A DNA stretch of 64,000 nt from positions 60,403,244 through 60,467,243 of the forward strand of contig NC_034409.1 in the NCBI RefSeq assembly GCF_002078875.1. Reading direction: 5' to 3'. The notes under the pieces are model-generated. The model had not been told where the DNA came from. It did no database searches and worked only from the letters and a program-made list of their open reading frames with translations. Made by a program: the position numbers and the translations under genes. Within the stretch, counting starts at the first letter, position 1. Every line of letters begins with the position of its first letter. This DNA is from Numida meleagris (lineage: Eukaryota; Chordata; Aves; Galliformes; Numididae). Below are positions 14,401-24,762 of this stretch, one piece after another.

Positions 14401-17400
14401 CCCAGTCCATCTCTAGTCGCTTAACTTTGAAGTGTTACAGCTTTCTTCCACCATGAGATGGTGCATGAGAAGCGGGAGGACTAGAAACCAGTAGTAAGAT
14501 TATTTGGTCTCAGCATGACTAGGGAATATACTCCATAGTAAGAGTATACTCTTTTGTTATGGAAATGCAGTTCAGTTTGCACCTCTGTGGTGAGAATGAG
14601 ACTTGGTAGTCTTCATCCTTAGGCTGTGTATCTTAGTATAAGCAGTTCTTAAACCTAGCATTGCAGGTGTGAGTTTACAAACTCTGTGTTCTCTAGTTAA
14701 GGCTGCCTGCTAACGTTTGTTTCTCTGAAGCCTTGCTAGACAAAATCTACCAGGTGCTTAATGTCAGATATATTTCCATTTTAGACTGATGTCACTTTGC
14801 TTTGAGCTATTCCAACAACTTAAAGTTTTTAGAATTGCCTGACTTTACAGGGCTAGTTGTTCAGGATACCTTGTCTGAATCCTTAAAGCTAATAACTTGA
14901 AACTTTTGGTTAAGGTAACATTTAGTGCACTTACTCTGGACTTATTGTTTATCCTGGTCCGTAAAAATCACTTGTTTCAACTTATGCAATAGTATTGCAT
15001 AGCTTTAGCAGAACTTTTTGCTTTCTGTATTACTTGTAATAGCAGGTGAATGTATGGCTTCTTCCAGGTGTCAACATCGCTTTCTCAAGAGACTGAGAAG
15101 TATACTTCCCAGCCACTGTATCAGACAAGTCCACATATTTCTGAGCCACTGATACCTAAAAAGATTGAAATTGCCCAGGTGAGCTATTGCAAACAGTTGA
15201 GAAACTAATGATGTTGTTGAAAAGGGTAATACAAGGCAGATAGATATGTTGTCTGCTAATCCATGCCTAGATCATGACTCATTCCTTTTGTTTCTGATTT
15301 GTGGAGTATATTGGTATTTGAAGTAAATACTTCATTTTGCCACTCTACACAGATGAGTTTTAATATCAGTACTTTAGACAACTCTGCACCGTTTCTAATC
15401 TGAACCATAATTAAGTTGGAGGCAGGGAGAGACACAAACCTGAGTTCCTGTGGGAAGTATAAGTTATTTTTAATTCCAACCACAGAATCATCTTCCAGCA
15501 AACTGAACAGAGAGCATCCCATGTTTCCTTGGTGGTGGATAAAAATACCTAAGCCTCTTTATTGTGAAATTCATACAATGAGTGAGTGGTATGTATAGTA
15601 GCTCATAGGCGCATTTCACTTAATCAGCAGAGACTGAAATAGAAATACTGATTGCTGAGGATGCACAGCAAGATTTGAAATTGTAAGCAAAAGCATTTTG
15701 TAGCTTTACTATGTCCAAATGTCATCCTGTAGAAACTGCTGACTTCTGTCAGTCTAGGCTTTAGAACAATTTAGCTGCTTCTGTTACTGCCTGATAACTA
15801 TCCAGTGACCTCTTGTTACATTTATATTCTTTCCCTTAGGCAACCGTTCCTCTCCCAAGTGAGCCACAGTCACCATTGCCAACTTCAAGCACCTCCATAA
15901 CACCAGTACCGCAAGGGCAAAGCTTTCAGTCTCCTCCAGCAAGTAGCAGTTCTGTCACAATAACAGCAGCTCCCTTTCAAGCTATGCAGACTGTAAGTAT
16001 GCTGCTTAAGGCTACGTACGAACGATTGAGAAGCATGCTAATAACTTAGTCCTAATACAGGGAAAGGTGGCCTCCCTCTGATGTAATATGGAACTCGATA
16101 GGTCATTTTGATGCTTTCATGTTAAACATCTAGATTAGAACTGTTTCCTCAATGACTGGGATGTCTTAGTATCCTCAAGGAACTAAGAAGTCAGATATTA
16201 AATTGACTGACTTCTACCTACTCCCCAAGGTGGAGTTGCTTGTACATACACTGTTTTTATGCATGGATGTGAAAGACTGAAGGGGAGAGATAGAATCCTG
16301 AAGTGCATCCCTATTGGTACCATGAAGCTTTCTGAAGCTTAAATCTGTTTTGCTGCTTCTTAAACTGTTTGCAGGGTAAAACTCAGTCCACTGGAGTCAT
16401 GGAAAACATGTCCTTCATAAAGATCAAACTATCTCACTGTCCATCCCTAGTGAGATATCTGGAGTAGTCTACAGATTGAGCAGTACCTGTTGCAAATGTA
16501 TGACCTGAAAAATAGCATTTCTCACTACTAATGTTCACAAACATTGCCAACACTGCTACTGTCCAGCAATTTGGGATGTAAGCCATTTGAGGGACCTAGA
16601 GGAAGGGTCTCTGTTTAGGGGTTAATGCCCCCTTCTCTGTCCTTAGGCTTGTATGTACCTGTGCAGTTCTACAACTTGCTGGACAGAGTTATGTAGTAGA
16701 ATTGGTGAGGGGGGGAAAAGTAATTAATAACCTTTCAAAGCTCAGAACTTTAGGTACAGCTAAAACATCTTACATCTTGGTGTGTTCTTTAGTATATCAC
16801 TACCATAATGTTTCTTTCCTGGCTTTCTGTATTTGTAGAAATAATGTAGAACCTTCACCAGATGTACAGAATATTAATGTAAAAATACCACAAGTGGTGG
16901 TGGGGAGGTTGTTCTAAACTAGATCTATTAAAATTAAGCTAAGCTGGTATGTAATGATATTATTTGTTGAAGTTAAAACAAACAAACAAAAAACAGCATG
17001 CTATGATTGAAGAACCAAAGTTTTTCTGGGGGACTGGGCCTGTAAGATAAGTGTCTGTACAATAGCTGCTCCTGAAATAAGATAGTTCATAGAATCACCA
17101 AGGTTGGAAAAGACCTATAAGATCATCCAGTCCAACTGTCCACCTACCACCAGTAGTTCTCACTAAACCATGTCCCTCAACACAATGTCTAAACATTTCT
17201 TGAACACCTCCAGGGTTGGTGACTCCACCACCTCCCTGGGCAGCCCATTCCAGCATATTCTTTCAGAGAAGTAGTATTTCCTAATGTCCAGCCTGAATCT
17301 CCCTGGTGCAACTTGAGGCCATTTCCTCTCATCCTGTCACTAGTTGCATGAGAGAATAGGCCAACCCCCAACTCACTACAGCCTCCATTCAGGTATACAT

Positions 17401-20400
17401 AGACAGTGATGAGGTCATTCCTGAGCCTCTTCTCCAGACTGAATGATCCCAGCTCTCTCAGCTGCTCCTCATAAGGCCTGTGCTCCAGACCCCTCACCAG
17501 CTGTGTTCAGTCAAGCTACTTCCCTTGGCTGGTTGCCAAGTTTGCAAGACTCACATTCAGTAAGCTTACTGTGAGTTAAAAGGATGAGTTGAAACACCAA
17601 TACCATGTTATCAATTCTTCATATGAAATGATGGGTGTTCTAGGAACTGATCAAGGCACTGTGATTTAAACCACAGTCAGTGTAGCAGGATGGTGACACT
17701 AGGCAGAGACTTTAGCTGGTAATGTTAAGCACTTACTTGAACTGTTACAGGTATTTAAAGTGAATGCACCTCTGCCTCCACGTAAAGACCAGGAAGTTAA
17801 AGAGGATTCTTCATATTCAGCAGGCTATAACCAGAGTTTCTCTACTGCAAGTACACAGACTCCTCCTCAGAGCCAGTTGCAGTCTTCTCATGTTGCTGAA
17901 CAAACCTCCCTTTCACAAGAATCTCTGTCTTCAGGTGAGAACTGTACTAGTCTGCATTTCAAGCAGTCGTTACAGTTCTTCAGGTTATAGAAGTTCTTTG
18001 GGTAATACTACTTCAAATAAACTGAATATACTCACAGTACCTTAAGGAATAAATGTGTAAGTCAGTGGAATTCTTAACCACTGAAGTTCTTATGTAGCAC
18101 CAGTTAACATTAGGGTTATATCAGCTGTAATTTAGTTGACGGTACTTCTGATAAGTAGAGTCCTGAGCTGCCTTTACTGAACAGAACTGATCTGCTTGAC
18201 ATTCAGATGCTGATACCACATGAGTATATGGAGCTGATGTTAAAGATTTGCAATGAAATGAGCTGCTAAATTTGCCTGGAACAGTTTCCAGGGTGGGAGA
18301 TGACAAGTAGGAATCTGGATTTGAAGTTATCTAATCAGTGACTCAAGGTCACTTTTTTTTCTGCCAGAGGACTATTCATAGGAATTATATTAGAGGCTGA
18401 TAGTTTGTGAAGTCAGTGAGACATTCTAAGGTTAAGAACTCCAAAGAACAGTAAGTACAGCAGTTAGGAAATCTTGTTTAGCTCAAATGCTGCTTCTCAT
18501 CACAGACTACAGGAGGTGATCAGTAGCCATCTGTACAGCTTTTTGGTGAAACACCATATTTGATTGTGCAAAGCTGCTGCACAAAAATGAACTTCAGAAA
18601 GATTAGACATGCTCTACTTGGACCCATTTTAATCTGGTTTTGGACTGCTATAAAGCATAGATCTGTGGAACCTGCTCATGGTTGCAGGATCTGTATTTAA
18701 GGCTAATCACTTAGCCATGTTGTGAGTAAAAAGCATTCTTGAATACAATACCTGTTGCTTGAGATGAAACTGCTTTTTACCATGTGTAAGAGTGAACAAC
18801 ATAATCTGGCTGTTACTAATGCTGCACTTGCTTCTAGAAGCTATTGCAGCTATAAAAGCTTTTCACCTGTGTCTTTTGTTTTAAGCAGTGAATTATCAAC
18901 CTGATGGAGCTGTTTCTGTTAGCAATGGTAGCCTTGCCTTTTATCCAGCACAGACAAATGTTATTCCCAGGCCCCCTCAGCCTTATCTTAACAGTCGTGG
19001 GTCTGTCAGAGGATCTGCTAGAGGTGGAAGGTCTCTGGCCAATTCATATCGTTCCCCTGGTGGATACAAAGGTATGTCTTTGTTTACTACTGCTTTAAAA
19101 ATCTTATTAAATATTAGAACATTGTTTTAATGCATAGTATCGAATTTAGGTTCTATGTGAAACATTTTAAAACAGTATTTTAAGAGCAATGTGCAGAGAT
19201 TAGGGCCAGCCTGCTTAAATTCTGAGGCTTTTTGTAGTCCTGTACTTCAGGTGTCAGGTGAACTGGCAGAGAGAGCAGTATCATAGCTGAATTATGAAAA
19301 TGAGTGTTCAACAAGTAGTAAATTACCATCTACTCTTCTAAATTTCTTACCTCCCTTGTTTTTTTTTTTCTTGCCCTGTCACTTGCTAATACTTTGGGCA
19401 GGTATTTTCTTTTCAGATGATACTGATACTACTTGTTCAATGCTATTACTTTTATATTGCAAGCAGGAACTGGGATAAGGGAACAGGTTCCAGTAATGGA
19501 GAACCTTTCTGGAATAATAAGAAACTGAAGGATTTTAAGTGAAGGATTGTTTGGTCTATACAGTGCTGCTGCTGGCTGGAATGCCATGATAAGTTTCTGC
19601 TGACTTATCAAAGTTTCTGGTAGCTAGGGCCTCTTCACTTTGAAGTGGAAGCATGCTTAGTCTGAAATACAAGTTGTTTCACTTAATGGGCTGAGACTGC
19701 TTCTGAACTTGTAGGAACATGTTAAAAAAACAGTAGTTTAAACTTACCACTAGTTAAGGTTTATTTGGAAGTGCATGGTACTAAATTGCTTGCAGGTCCC
19801 CCTTTGTTACTTAGTTACTTACAGTCCTCTTTGTTACTTAGTCTAATAGCCAAAGAGGCTAAATATTGTAGTAAAATGTCATAGCTATGTATTTCTAATA
19901 GCAAAATGAGTGCTCTCTTATTAGGAGTTGTGATGCTCTGATTTCTGAAATGAGGAACAGAAGTGTAACTGCATAACTTGATTCACATGCTAATTGCTAG
20001 CAAGAAGTTCTAATTGTTTTCTGGACTTGTACTACAAACTAAATGGTTAATAATCAATAATTACTCTTTGAGCAGGTTTTGATGCTTACAGAGGGTCACC
20101 TTCAATAACTAATGGCACCTATGGCCAGTTGCAGTTCCCTGCTAGAGATTATGCTGGAATGCCATATTCTCAGAGAGTAAGTATTGACTTTGTTTTCATT
20201 AGCCTTCTTGAGAACTATAGAGGAGTCTTCTAATACTGTAGCTTTTCACTGTCAACAGGTAAACTATTCCTTACAAGCTAGAGGTCAGTTTTGTTTCCTA
20301 GACAGGTCTTCTGGGGGCAGTAGAGAGCAGCTGAAATAGGGAGAAAGCTCATATGTGGGACTGGTTGATTTTGGTCAGAATTGGATCTCTGAAATGCAAT

Positions 20401-23400
20401 CAGATGGTGAGTAAGAAATGTCAAAAAGTCTTCTTGCTATGATTTTAAAGTTAGTACTCAATACCTCTGTAATGTATATGAACTCTTGAATGGGCTGACA
20501 TAAATTGAGGTTAGGTAAGCTTCACATTTGTTCATGGCTAGGGCAATTTATTAAAAACACAATTGGATTGTGGTTAGGGGAGTAAATGTCTTCATTCTTG
20601 ACTGTATTTGTGGGGGTAGCAAGAAATCCTGGTAGGAACCAGCCTTAGTGAACGTGACACTTGGATGCTTTGAATTGAGGGCAGGTTTCTCAAGGGTTGA
20701 TGCATTTGACATGCAGTAGATCATAACCAAAAATGACTGGTTTCATGTTCTGTAGCCTGTATCAGTAGTGGTGGTAGAGCATAGCTGGATTAGGGATAAT
20801 AAGAGTATATTCTGCTGTCAAACTCCAGATGATGCAAAAAAGTAAGCTTCACTATTCAGAAGAGTGTAAAGGACAAAACTTGTGAAGTTAAGCATTTCCA
20901 GCAGGCTTAAATATATCTTTAGCAGCAGTTTTGACTTGTTCAAGGAGAGTGGATGGTCTTAAGAGGTAAACTTCTGCTCAGGGTAGCTTTAGGAGGTCTC
21001 GAAACTTGTCCAGTGAAGCATGTTTCAGGTAGCAAACTAGCATACTTTAGAGACAGTGATCCTTAAACTTTCTCTGGGGTGGGAGAGGCAAGGTGGAAAA
21101 CTCCCTGATTTGAGGAGGTGGTATATTGTCACTGCTGTGAGTTCTGTAGAGAGATCTGCAGTCTTCAGTTTCCTGCTGTGCCATGCTTTCTGTTGATTAC
21201 TCTAGAACTTCAGCTGCCAAACTGTAAAAAAATAAAATAAAATAAGGGGGAGAGAAGTAGAGGGATGCAAATATATCAATATCTAAAATATTGGCTTGTA
21301 CTACTGACTTTCAGAAGTGGGAAGAGGTACATAAGGTCTTAATTTGACACTCAGCATCATACTGCGAAAGTCTTCACTTTGTGTTCTGAGATGACTAGAT
21401 TACTGCTGCTGGGGTGGCTAAAGGAACAGCTGCCTTCTAGGAGTCACTCTGCTGTCTTTTGAAGACACCTGATTAGTTTTGAAGGGGAAATGCATTGACT
21501 TAATATGCATCTCTGCATAAGGTCTTCATTATGTCTTAGGTGTCTCATTTAAACAAGTTTTGCCATGCCTGTTTCTATCAGCCTTTCAGTACTTTAATCT
21601 TTCTGCAAAAGTACTTGAACTTGGAGGAGGACTACTAAGACATCTTTTGCTGTATATACCATCTCAGTAAAATCTGATACATGGGATCAGCACAGATTGG
21701 TTATCCTTAGATGGAGATAAGTTGTTGCTTGTTTGGCAGGGGGTTTAAAGGGAAGTCTAAGGACAATCCTAAGAGGAGCTTTACATTACATACAACATTT
21801 ACTGTCCACATAAAACTCACTTTTCTAATAGACACATCCAAGTCTATGCAAGTGTGTGCTCTAACTGAGCCAGTTTCTGGATTGTTAAAGTAGGCTTAAT
21901 CCTTTTGTGGTTCAAATTATGATTAAGTGAATTAAACACTTAAGGTTTAGGTTAAGCTGTAAACTTTCAGGTCATGTCTGTGATGTTCTTTAAAGAAAAA
22001 AGTTCCTGTTCAGTGGTGGGGAAGGGTGTGTATTCAGCTTTGAAGTGAAATTTCTTCTATACTGACCCAGAATAGAGTTGAGATTTAAGGTAAAGTACAA
22101 CAAAGTAGATTTTTAACTTCACATAAGCTGCTGTATAAGTAAATTTTCCATAAATAAGGCTGTTAATTGACAGTGATGGAGTTCAGAATCAAGATGTATA
22201 CTTCAGAGCCTGAATTACTTGTGTACTTATGCATTGCACATTTATTTCGTAGCCCCATTTGTTTTCAGATTTGCTCATAATTATTTTCTGTTTTCTTTAG
22301 GATGTTAATTACCAGCAGTGCTATAAACGAGGTGGAATAACTAGTGGTCCTCGAGCAAATTCAAGAGGTAAGACCAACATCAGATTTTCAGGGATGTGTG
22401 TCTGCTTGCTGGATTAGAATGTTACTGTGAACAGTGACTGTACTGTTACTGTCATCAGACAGATACAGCTTAGTATAAATTAGCCAAGTTAAATGGAAGC
22501 ATAAGTACTACTCTTAAGCAGTCAGCATTGCATAGCAGCAGACTTAATTTTACCATTCTCAATTTGGTGCTTCCTGTGTCAGAGTTCCGATATAGTGGTA
22601 CCTTACTGAACTTTATTCATAAATAAGTTGACTAAAATACATGCAGAATAGTACCGCTGTTGCATTTGGCATCTTCACTTAGTTGTATAGTCTCTTTTCT
22701 TTGAGCTGCCTGGTCACAGAAACTTTGTAAGACAGCTTTTCTACAGAAAATAGTTGGTTTGTGAATGCAGCTTTAGACTTTGTACTCCAGCATAGAACTA
22801 CAGAGTGAAGAAATTCATGCTTGGATATACAAAGCCAGTATTGTACAGAATGCATTTTGAAAAGATATAAATGAGGTGTTTTAATCCTGTATTCAGAATT
22901 TACCAATAGCAGTAAGTCCAGGTGGAAAAAAGTGAGAAGAATCTTCACTGTAGATCACTATTTTGAAGAAAAAGAAGAAATCTTGCATATCATAGCAACT
23001 GTTTCAGGATAAAGTAGTTTGTCTCAACCTGAGGGGGGACTCAGAATTTTTTTTTCAGGAAAAAAAATGAAATGAGATAGGGGTGAGTGAAGCTGACAGA
23101 TGCAATTGTTAGTGTTAAGGTATCAGCAGCAACTTTACTTAGTCTTATCATATGTTAAGGTATTCATTTCCTGCAGTAGCAACAATGGCTTAACTTGATA
23201 GCAGCTGCTTTAAATTTCTGTTCTATTAATGCTTTCATTCTAGACTGAAACTAGCTCCTCTTAATTTGGATATTTGAACAGATAAACATTATTTTGGGCA
23301 GTAGGATGCAGAAAGCTGAAAAGCAATCCTAGTTTTCCAGACTTGTAATATCTTAGCGTGACAAGTTGAAATGACTTGACATGACAAGAATACAACTCCA

Positions 23401-24412
23401 GAACAGTCCTGAGGTAAGGTGAGGTGCAGCTTCAGGGCTTGAAGGTGTCTAAATAATTATTTGGCTTTTAGTGATTCTGCGGAGTTCTTCCAGAACTTGC
23501 TGCTTATTTCCAGTCAGTCAGTACATACTGTTTTATGATGAGGTATGGTCATTTTTAGCTGTGCAAATGCTGCAGCTAGAATTATTGCAAGCCACTGCCT
23601 TTCCTACTTAAAAGTCTGAGAAGTCATTGTTCATGGCTGAAATATGCTCCATCTTCCTGAATGCAAGTGTAATCAGTGTGAAACAACTTCAAAGTTCTGT
23701 TCTCACTGGGGTCCTTTGCCAAATTCCCGTAGCTGAGATAAACATGTTACAAAACATAGATCTGCTGCTTAAGAACATGCTTGCAGGTTTAAGGTACCCT
23801 TCCTTTGTAATACTTATTTATCATTACTAATGGTCTTTAACAGCAGGGTGGAGTGATTCTTCTCAGGTGAGCAGTCCAGAACGAGACAATGAAACCTTTA
23901 ACAGCGGAGACTCTGGGCAGGGAGACTCTCGCAGCATCACACCTGTTGATATGCCAGTGACAAGCCAAGCTGCCACCATACTACCAGTGCACGTCTACCC
24001 CCTCCCGCAGCAGATGAGAGTTGCCTTCTCTGCAGCTAGAACATCAAACTTGGCCCCTGGAACTCTAGACCAGCCAATTGTGTTTGATCTCTTGCTGAAC
24101 AACCTTGGAGAAACATTTGACATCCAGCTTGGTAGATTCAATTGTCCAGTGAATGGTACTTATGTCTTTATCTTCCACATGCTGAAGCTGGCTGTAAATG
24201 TTCCCCTGTATGTGAACCTCATGAAGAATGAAGAGGTCCTAGTGTCAGCATATGCGAATGATGGGGCTCCTGATCATGAAACAGCCAGTAACCATGCAGT
24301 CCTGCAGCTGTTCCAGGGTGATCAGATCTGGTTGCGTCTGCATCGGGGAGCCATCTATGGAAGTAGCTGGAAATACTCTACTTTTTCGGGATACCTCCTT
24401 TATCAGGACTAA
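2199..24412 (+). CDS. CAPRIN2: CAPRIN2, caprin family member 2 (3' part of gene, 16 coding exons)
   Basis: RNA-binding caprin-family protein of cytoplasmic RNA granules; the family member with a C1q domain has also been linked to LRP5/6 Wnt signalling (known of the family, not seen here). The 16 exons listed separately sum to 3,123 nt, exactly 1,040 codons plus TAA, with every junction in phase. In order: caprin homology region (about residues 1-135 of this part, including [12 protein letters not shown] and GTTYK), an [11 protein letters not shown] segment like the matching part of caprin-1, about 14 Trp-containing repeats (about 180-440), a second conserved block ending YNFMQESILDF (the G3BP-binding-type motif of caprin-1), Ser/Pro/Gln-rich low-complexity sequence, an RG-rich stretch, and a terminal C1q domain of about 135 residues. 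The C1q domain separates it from CAPRIN1. The N-terminal exons lie before the window. Confidence 0.95.
3749..3831 (+). CDS. CAPRIN2: CAPRIN2 exon b: caprin homology region
   Basis: It encodes [20 protein letters not shown] then [15 protein letters not shown] and EKPV match caprin-1 WDLLEGKEKPV. The acceptor is tttttttctag and the donor is CAT|gtgagt. The first base completes the Ser codon and one base is carried out. Confidence 0.95.
4915..5076 (+). CDS. CAPRIN2: CAPRIN2 exon c: end of caprin homology region
   Basis: It encodes [20 protein letters not shown] and then a Pro/Thr and charged linker ending GEPIKETG. The acceptor is tactcttcag and the donor ACAG|gtagaa. The TYK junction with the previous exon matches caprin-1 TTYK. 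Confidence 0.94.
5528..5571 (+). CDS. CAPRIN2: CAPRIN2 exon d: 44-nt small exon
   Basis: It encodes [15 protein letters not shown]. It is short but has good splice sites (ctttctctag and GAG|gtaaga), and its phases fit both neighbours once the next acceptor is placed at 6958. Confidence 0.88.
6959..7801 (+). CDS. CAPRIN2: CAPRIN2 exon e: [11 protein letters not shown] segment and Trp tandem repeats
   Basis: This is the largest internal exon, with 281 codons. It opens with [13 protein letters not shown], which lines up with caprin-1 VNRQFMAETQF. It then carries about 14 degenerate units built around K-P/S/A-W followed by a Glu/Lys/Gln-rich spacer such as [11 protein letters not shown], at intervals of roughly 14-22 residues. 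The composition predicts a charged, largely helical or disordered array. The start follows ctatatag: the acceptor 11 nt further on (6969) would shift the frame and stop after four codons. The donor is AAAGAA|gtgagt. Confidence 0.92.
7123..7670 (+). repeat. coding tandem repeat in CAPRIN2 (K-x-W / EEQEQKKQE units)
   Basis: DNA repeats of about 45-66 nt contain AAACCTTGGGTA-like and AGGGAAGAGCCAGAGCAGAAGAAG-like elements. The most regular units lie at about 7320-7640. All spacings keep the reading frame, so the array has changed by whole-codon gain or loss. Confidence 0.85.
7802..11696 (+). other. CAPRIN2 long intron (3.9 kb)
   Basis: This is the longest complete CAPRIN2 intron in the window. 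Apart from a short CR1 3'-end remnant near 10064, I see no recognisable exon, repeat or RNA gene. The open frames in it are short and resemble nothing I know. Confidence 0.7.
10064..10112 (-). mobile_element. CR1 3'-end remnant
   Basis: A short stretch with agttggaagggacccacaag, the reverse complement of the CR1 3' terminus. About 50 bases are recognisable. Confidence 0.6.
11697..11828 (+). CDS. CAPRIN2: CAPRIN2 exon f: second conserved block with YNFMQ
   Basis: It encodes [40 protein letters not shown] and NFMQ, matching caprin-1 around LVRRQRVQDLMAQMQGPYNFIQ. Its last residues begin the G3BP-binding-type motif. The acceptor is ctttgtag and the donor CAA|gtatgt, phase 0 on both sides. Confidence 0.95.
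12018..12105 (+). CDS. CAPRIN2: CAPRIN2 exon g: ESILDFDK motif, Ser/Pro-rich
   Basis: It encodes [29 protein letters not shown], where ESILDF completes the caprin YNF-(M/I)Q-(D/E)S-(M/I)LDF motif. The donor at 12105 (GTAG|gtaggt) keeps the frame into exon h. A second GT four bases downstream would not. Confidence 0.92.
12785..12840 (+). CDS. CAPRIN2: CAPRIN2 exon h
   Basis: It encodes [19 protein letters not shown], low-complexity polar sequence. The acceptor is ctttttcag and the donor CGA|gtaagt. Confidence 0.9.
13425..13535 (+). CDS. CAPRIN2: CAPRIN2 exon i
   Basis: Thirty-seven codons rich in Ser, Thr and Ala, starting [15 protein letters not shown] and ending LVTPQTAQ. Phase 0 on both sides. 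The acceptor is cttgctag and the donor CACAG|gtaata. Confidence 0.9.
15068..15178 (+). CDS. CAPRIN2: CAPRIN2 exon j
   Basis: It encodes [20 protein letters not shown] and ends [15 protein letters not shown] resembles caprin-1 YTASQPLYQ, an independent anchor for the alignment. The acceptor is cttccag and the donor CAG|gtgagc. Confidence 0.93.
15840..15992 (+). CDS. CAPRIN2: CAPRIN2 exon k
   Basis: Fifty-one codons of Pro/Ser/Thr-rich sequence ending APFQAMQT, which matches caprin-1 APFQSMQT. The acceptor is ttcccttag and the donor ACT|gtaagt. Confidence 0.94.
17087..17510 (-). mobile_element. CR1 LINE fragment, reverse orientation
   Basis: It starts with catagaatcaccaaggttgg, the reverse of the CR1 terminal octamer region and 3' end. 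It continues through accacctccctgggcagcc and atttcctctcatcctgtcac to cagctgctcctcataaggcc. It lies in a CAPRIN2 intron, about 240 bp upstream of exon l. Confidence 0.92.
17751..17934 (+). CDS. CAPRIN2: CAPRIN2 exon l
   Basis: It begins [15 protein letters not shown] (caprin-1 VFNMNAPVPPVNEPE) and contains [11 protein letters not shown] (caprin-1 ASYNQSFSS). The acceptor is ctgttacag and the donor TCAG|gtgaga, leaving one base. Confidence 0.95.
18889..19071 (+). CDS. CAPRIN2: CAPRIN2 exon m: start of RG-rich region
   Basis: It encodes [15 protein letters not shown] and then [35 protein letters not shown]. The PYLNSRG and RGSARGG section corresponds to the RNA-binding RG-rich tail of caprin-1 (PYYNSRGVSRGGSRG). 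The acceptor is the tandem ttaagcag, so a three-base variant adding one Ala is possible. Confidence 0.95.
20076..20176 (+). CDS. CAPRIN2: CAPRIN2 exon n
   Basis: It encodes [20 protein letters not shown] and [14 protein letters not shown], matching caprin-1 GGYDGYRPSF and SAPRDYSGYQR. The acceptor is tttgagcag and the donor AGA|gtaagt. Confidence 0.95.
22301..22367 (+). CDS. CAPRIN2: CAPRIN2 exon o
   Basis: It encodes [22 protein letters not shown], comparable to caprin-1 DGYQQNFKRGSGQSGPRG. The acceptor is ttttctttag and the donor AGAG|gtaaga. Confidence 0.95.
23847..24412 (+). CDS. CAPRIN2: CAPRIN2 last exon: C1q domain and stop
   Basis: After [18 protein letters not shown] and an acidic/Ser linker it encodes a full C1q/TNF-like beta-sandwich from about 24008. 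Visible landmarks are [32 protein letters not shown], a conserved Asn/Asp-rich loop [28 protein letters not shown] and the terminal [10 protein letters not shown]1q domains trimerise. The exon ends in TAA at 24410-24412. The acceptor is the tandem cagcag. Confidence 0.97.
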
Positions 24413-24762
24413 AATACAGTGCAATGTTTACAAAAAAGCTGCTCCAAACACCGTGGTGGAGGGGGGGATGGGACTAGCTTTGCACTTACTACTGACTTTA
24501 TAGAAGATGTGGTTCCATTATTGGGGGAAATGATGGTCCTGTTGTGCAAGGTGAAATCATGGAGTTGGGGTACTGAATCAGCACTAATTTGGCACTTTAT
24601 CAGTTGTGATGTAGCCTTGCTAGTAAAGCTGTGAATGTATATTGTTTGCACTTACCCTAAACTGTATTAATGTCCAGCTTACTACACTATTGATTGCCTC
24701 AAGTATGGGCTATTCACAATGCCTTGTTGTGCCTCAATAAAACAAGTTAATATGCATTTTAG
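24413..24762 (+). other. CAPRIN2: CAPRIN2 3' UTR (proximal poly(A) form)
   Basis: Sequence from the stop codon to just past the first canonical AATAAA. The right limit is estimated as about 20 nt after the signal. Confidence 0.7.
24736..24741 (+). terminator. CAPRIN2 proximal poly(A) signal AATAAA
   Basis: AATAAA lies 324 nt after the stop codon. A T/GT-rich stretch follows at about 24770-24790 (gctagtggtctttatttt), as expected of a downstream element. Confidence 0.75.
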
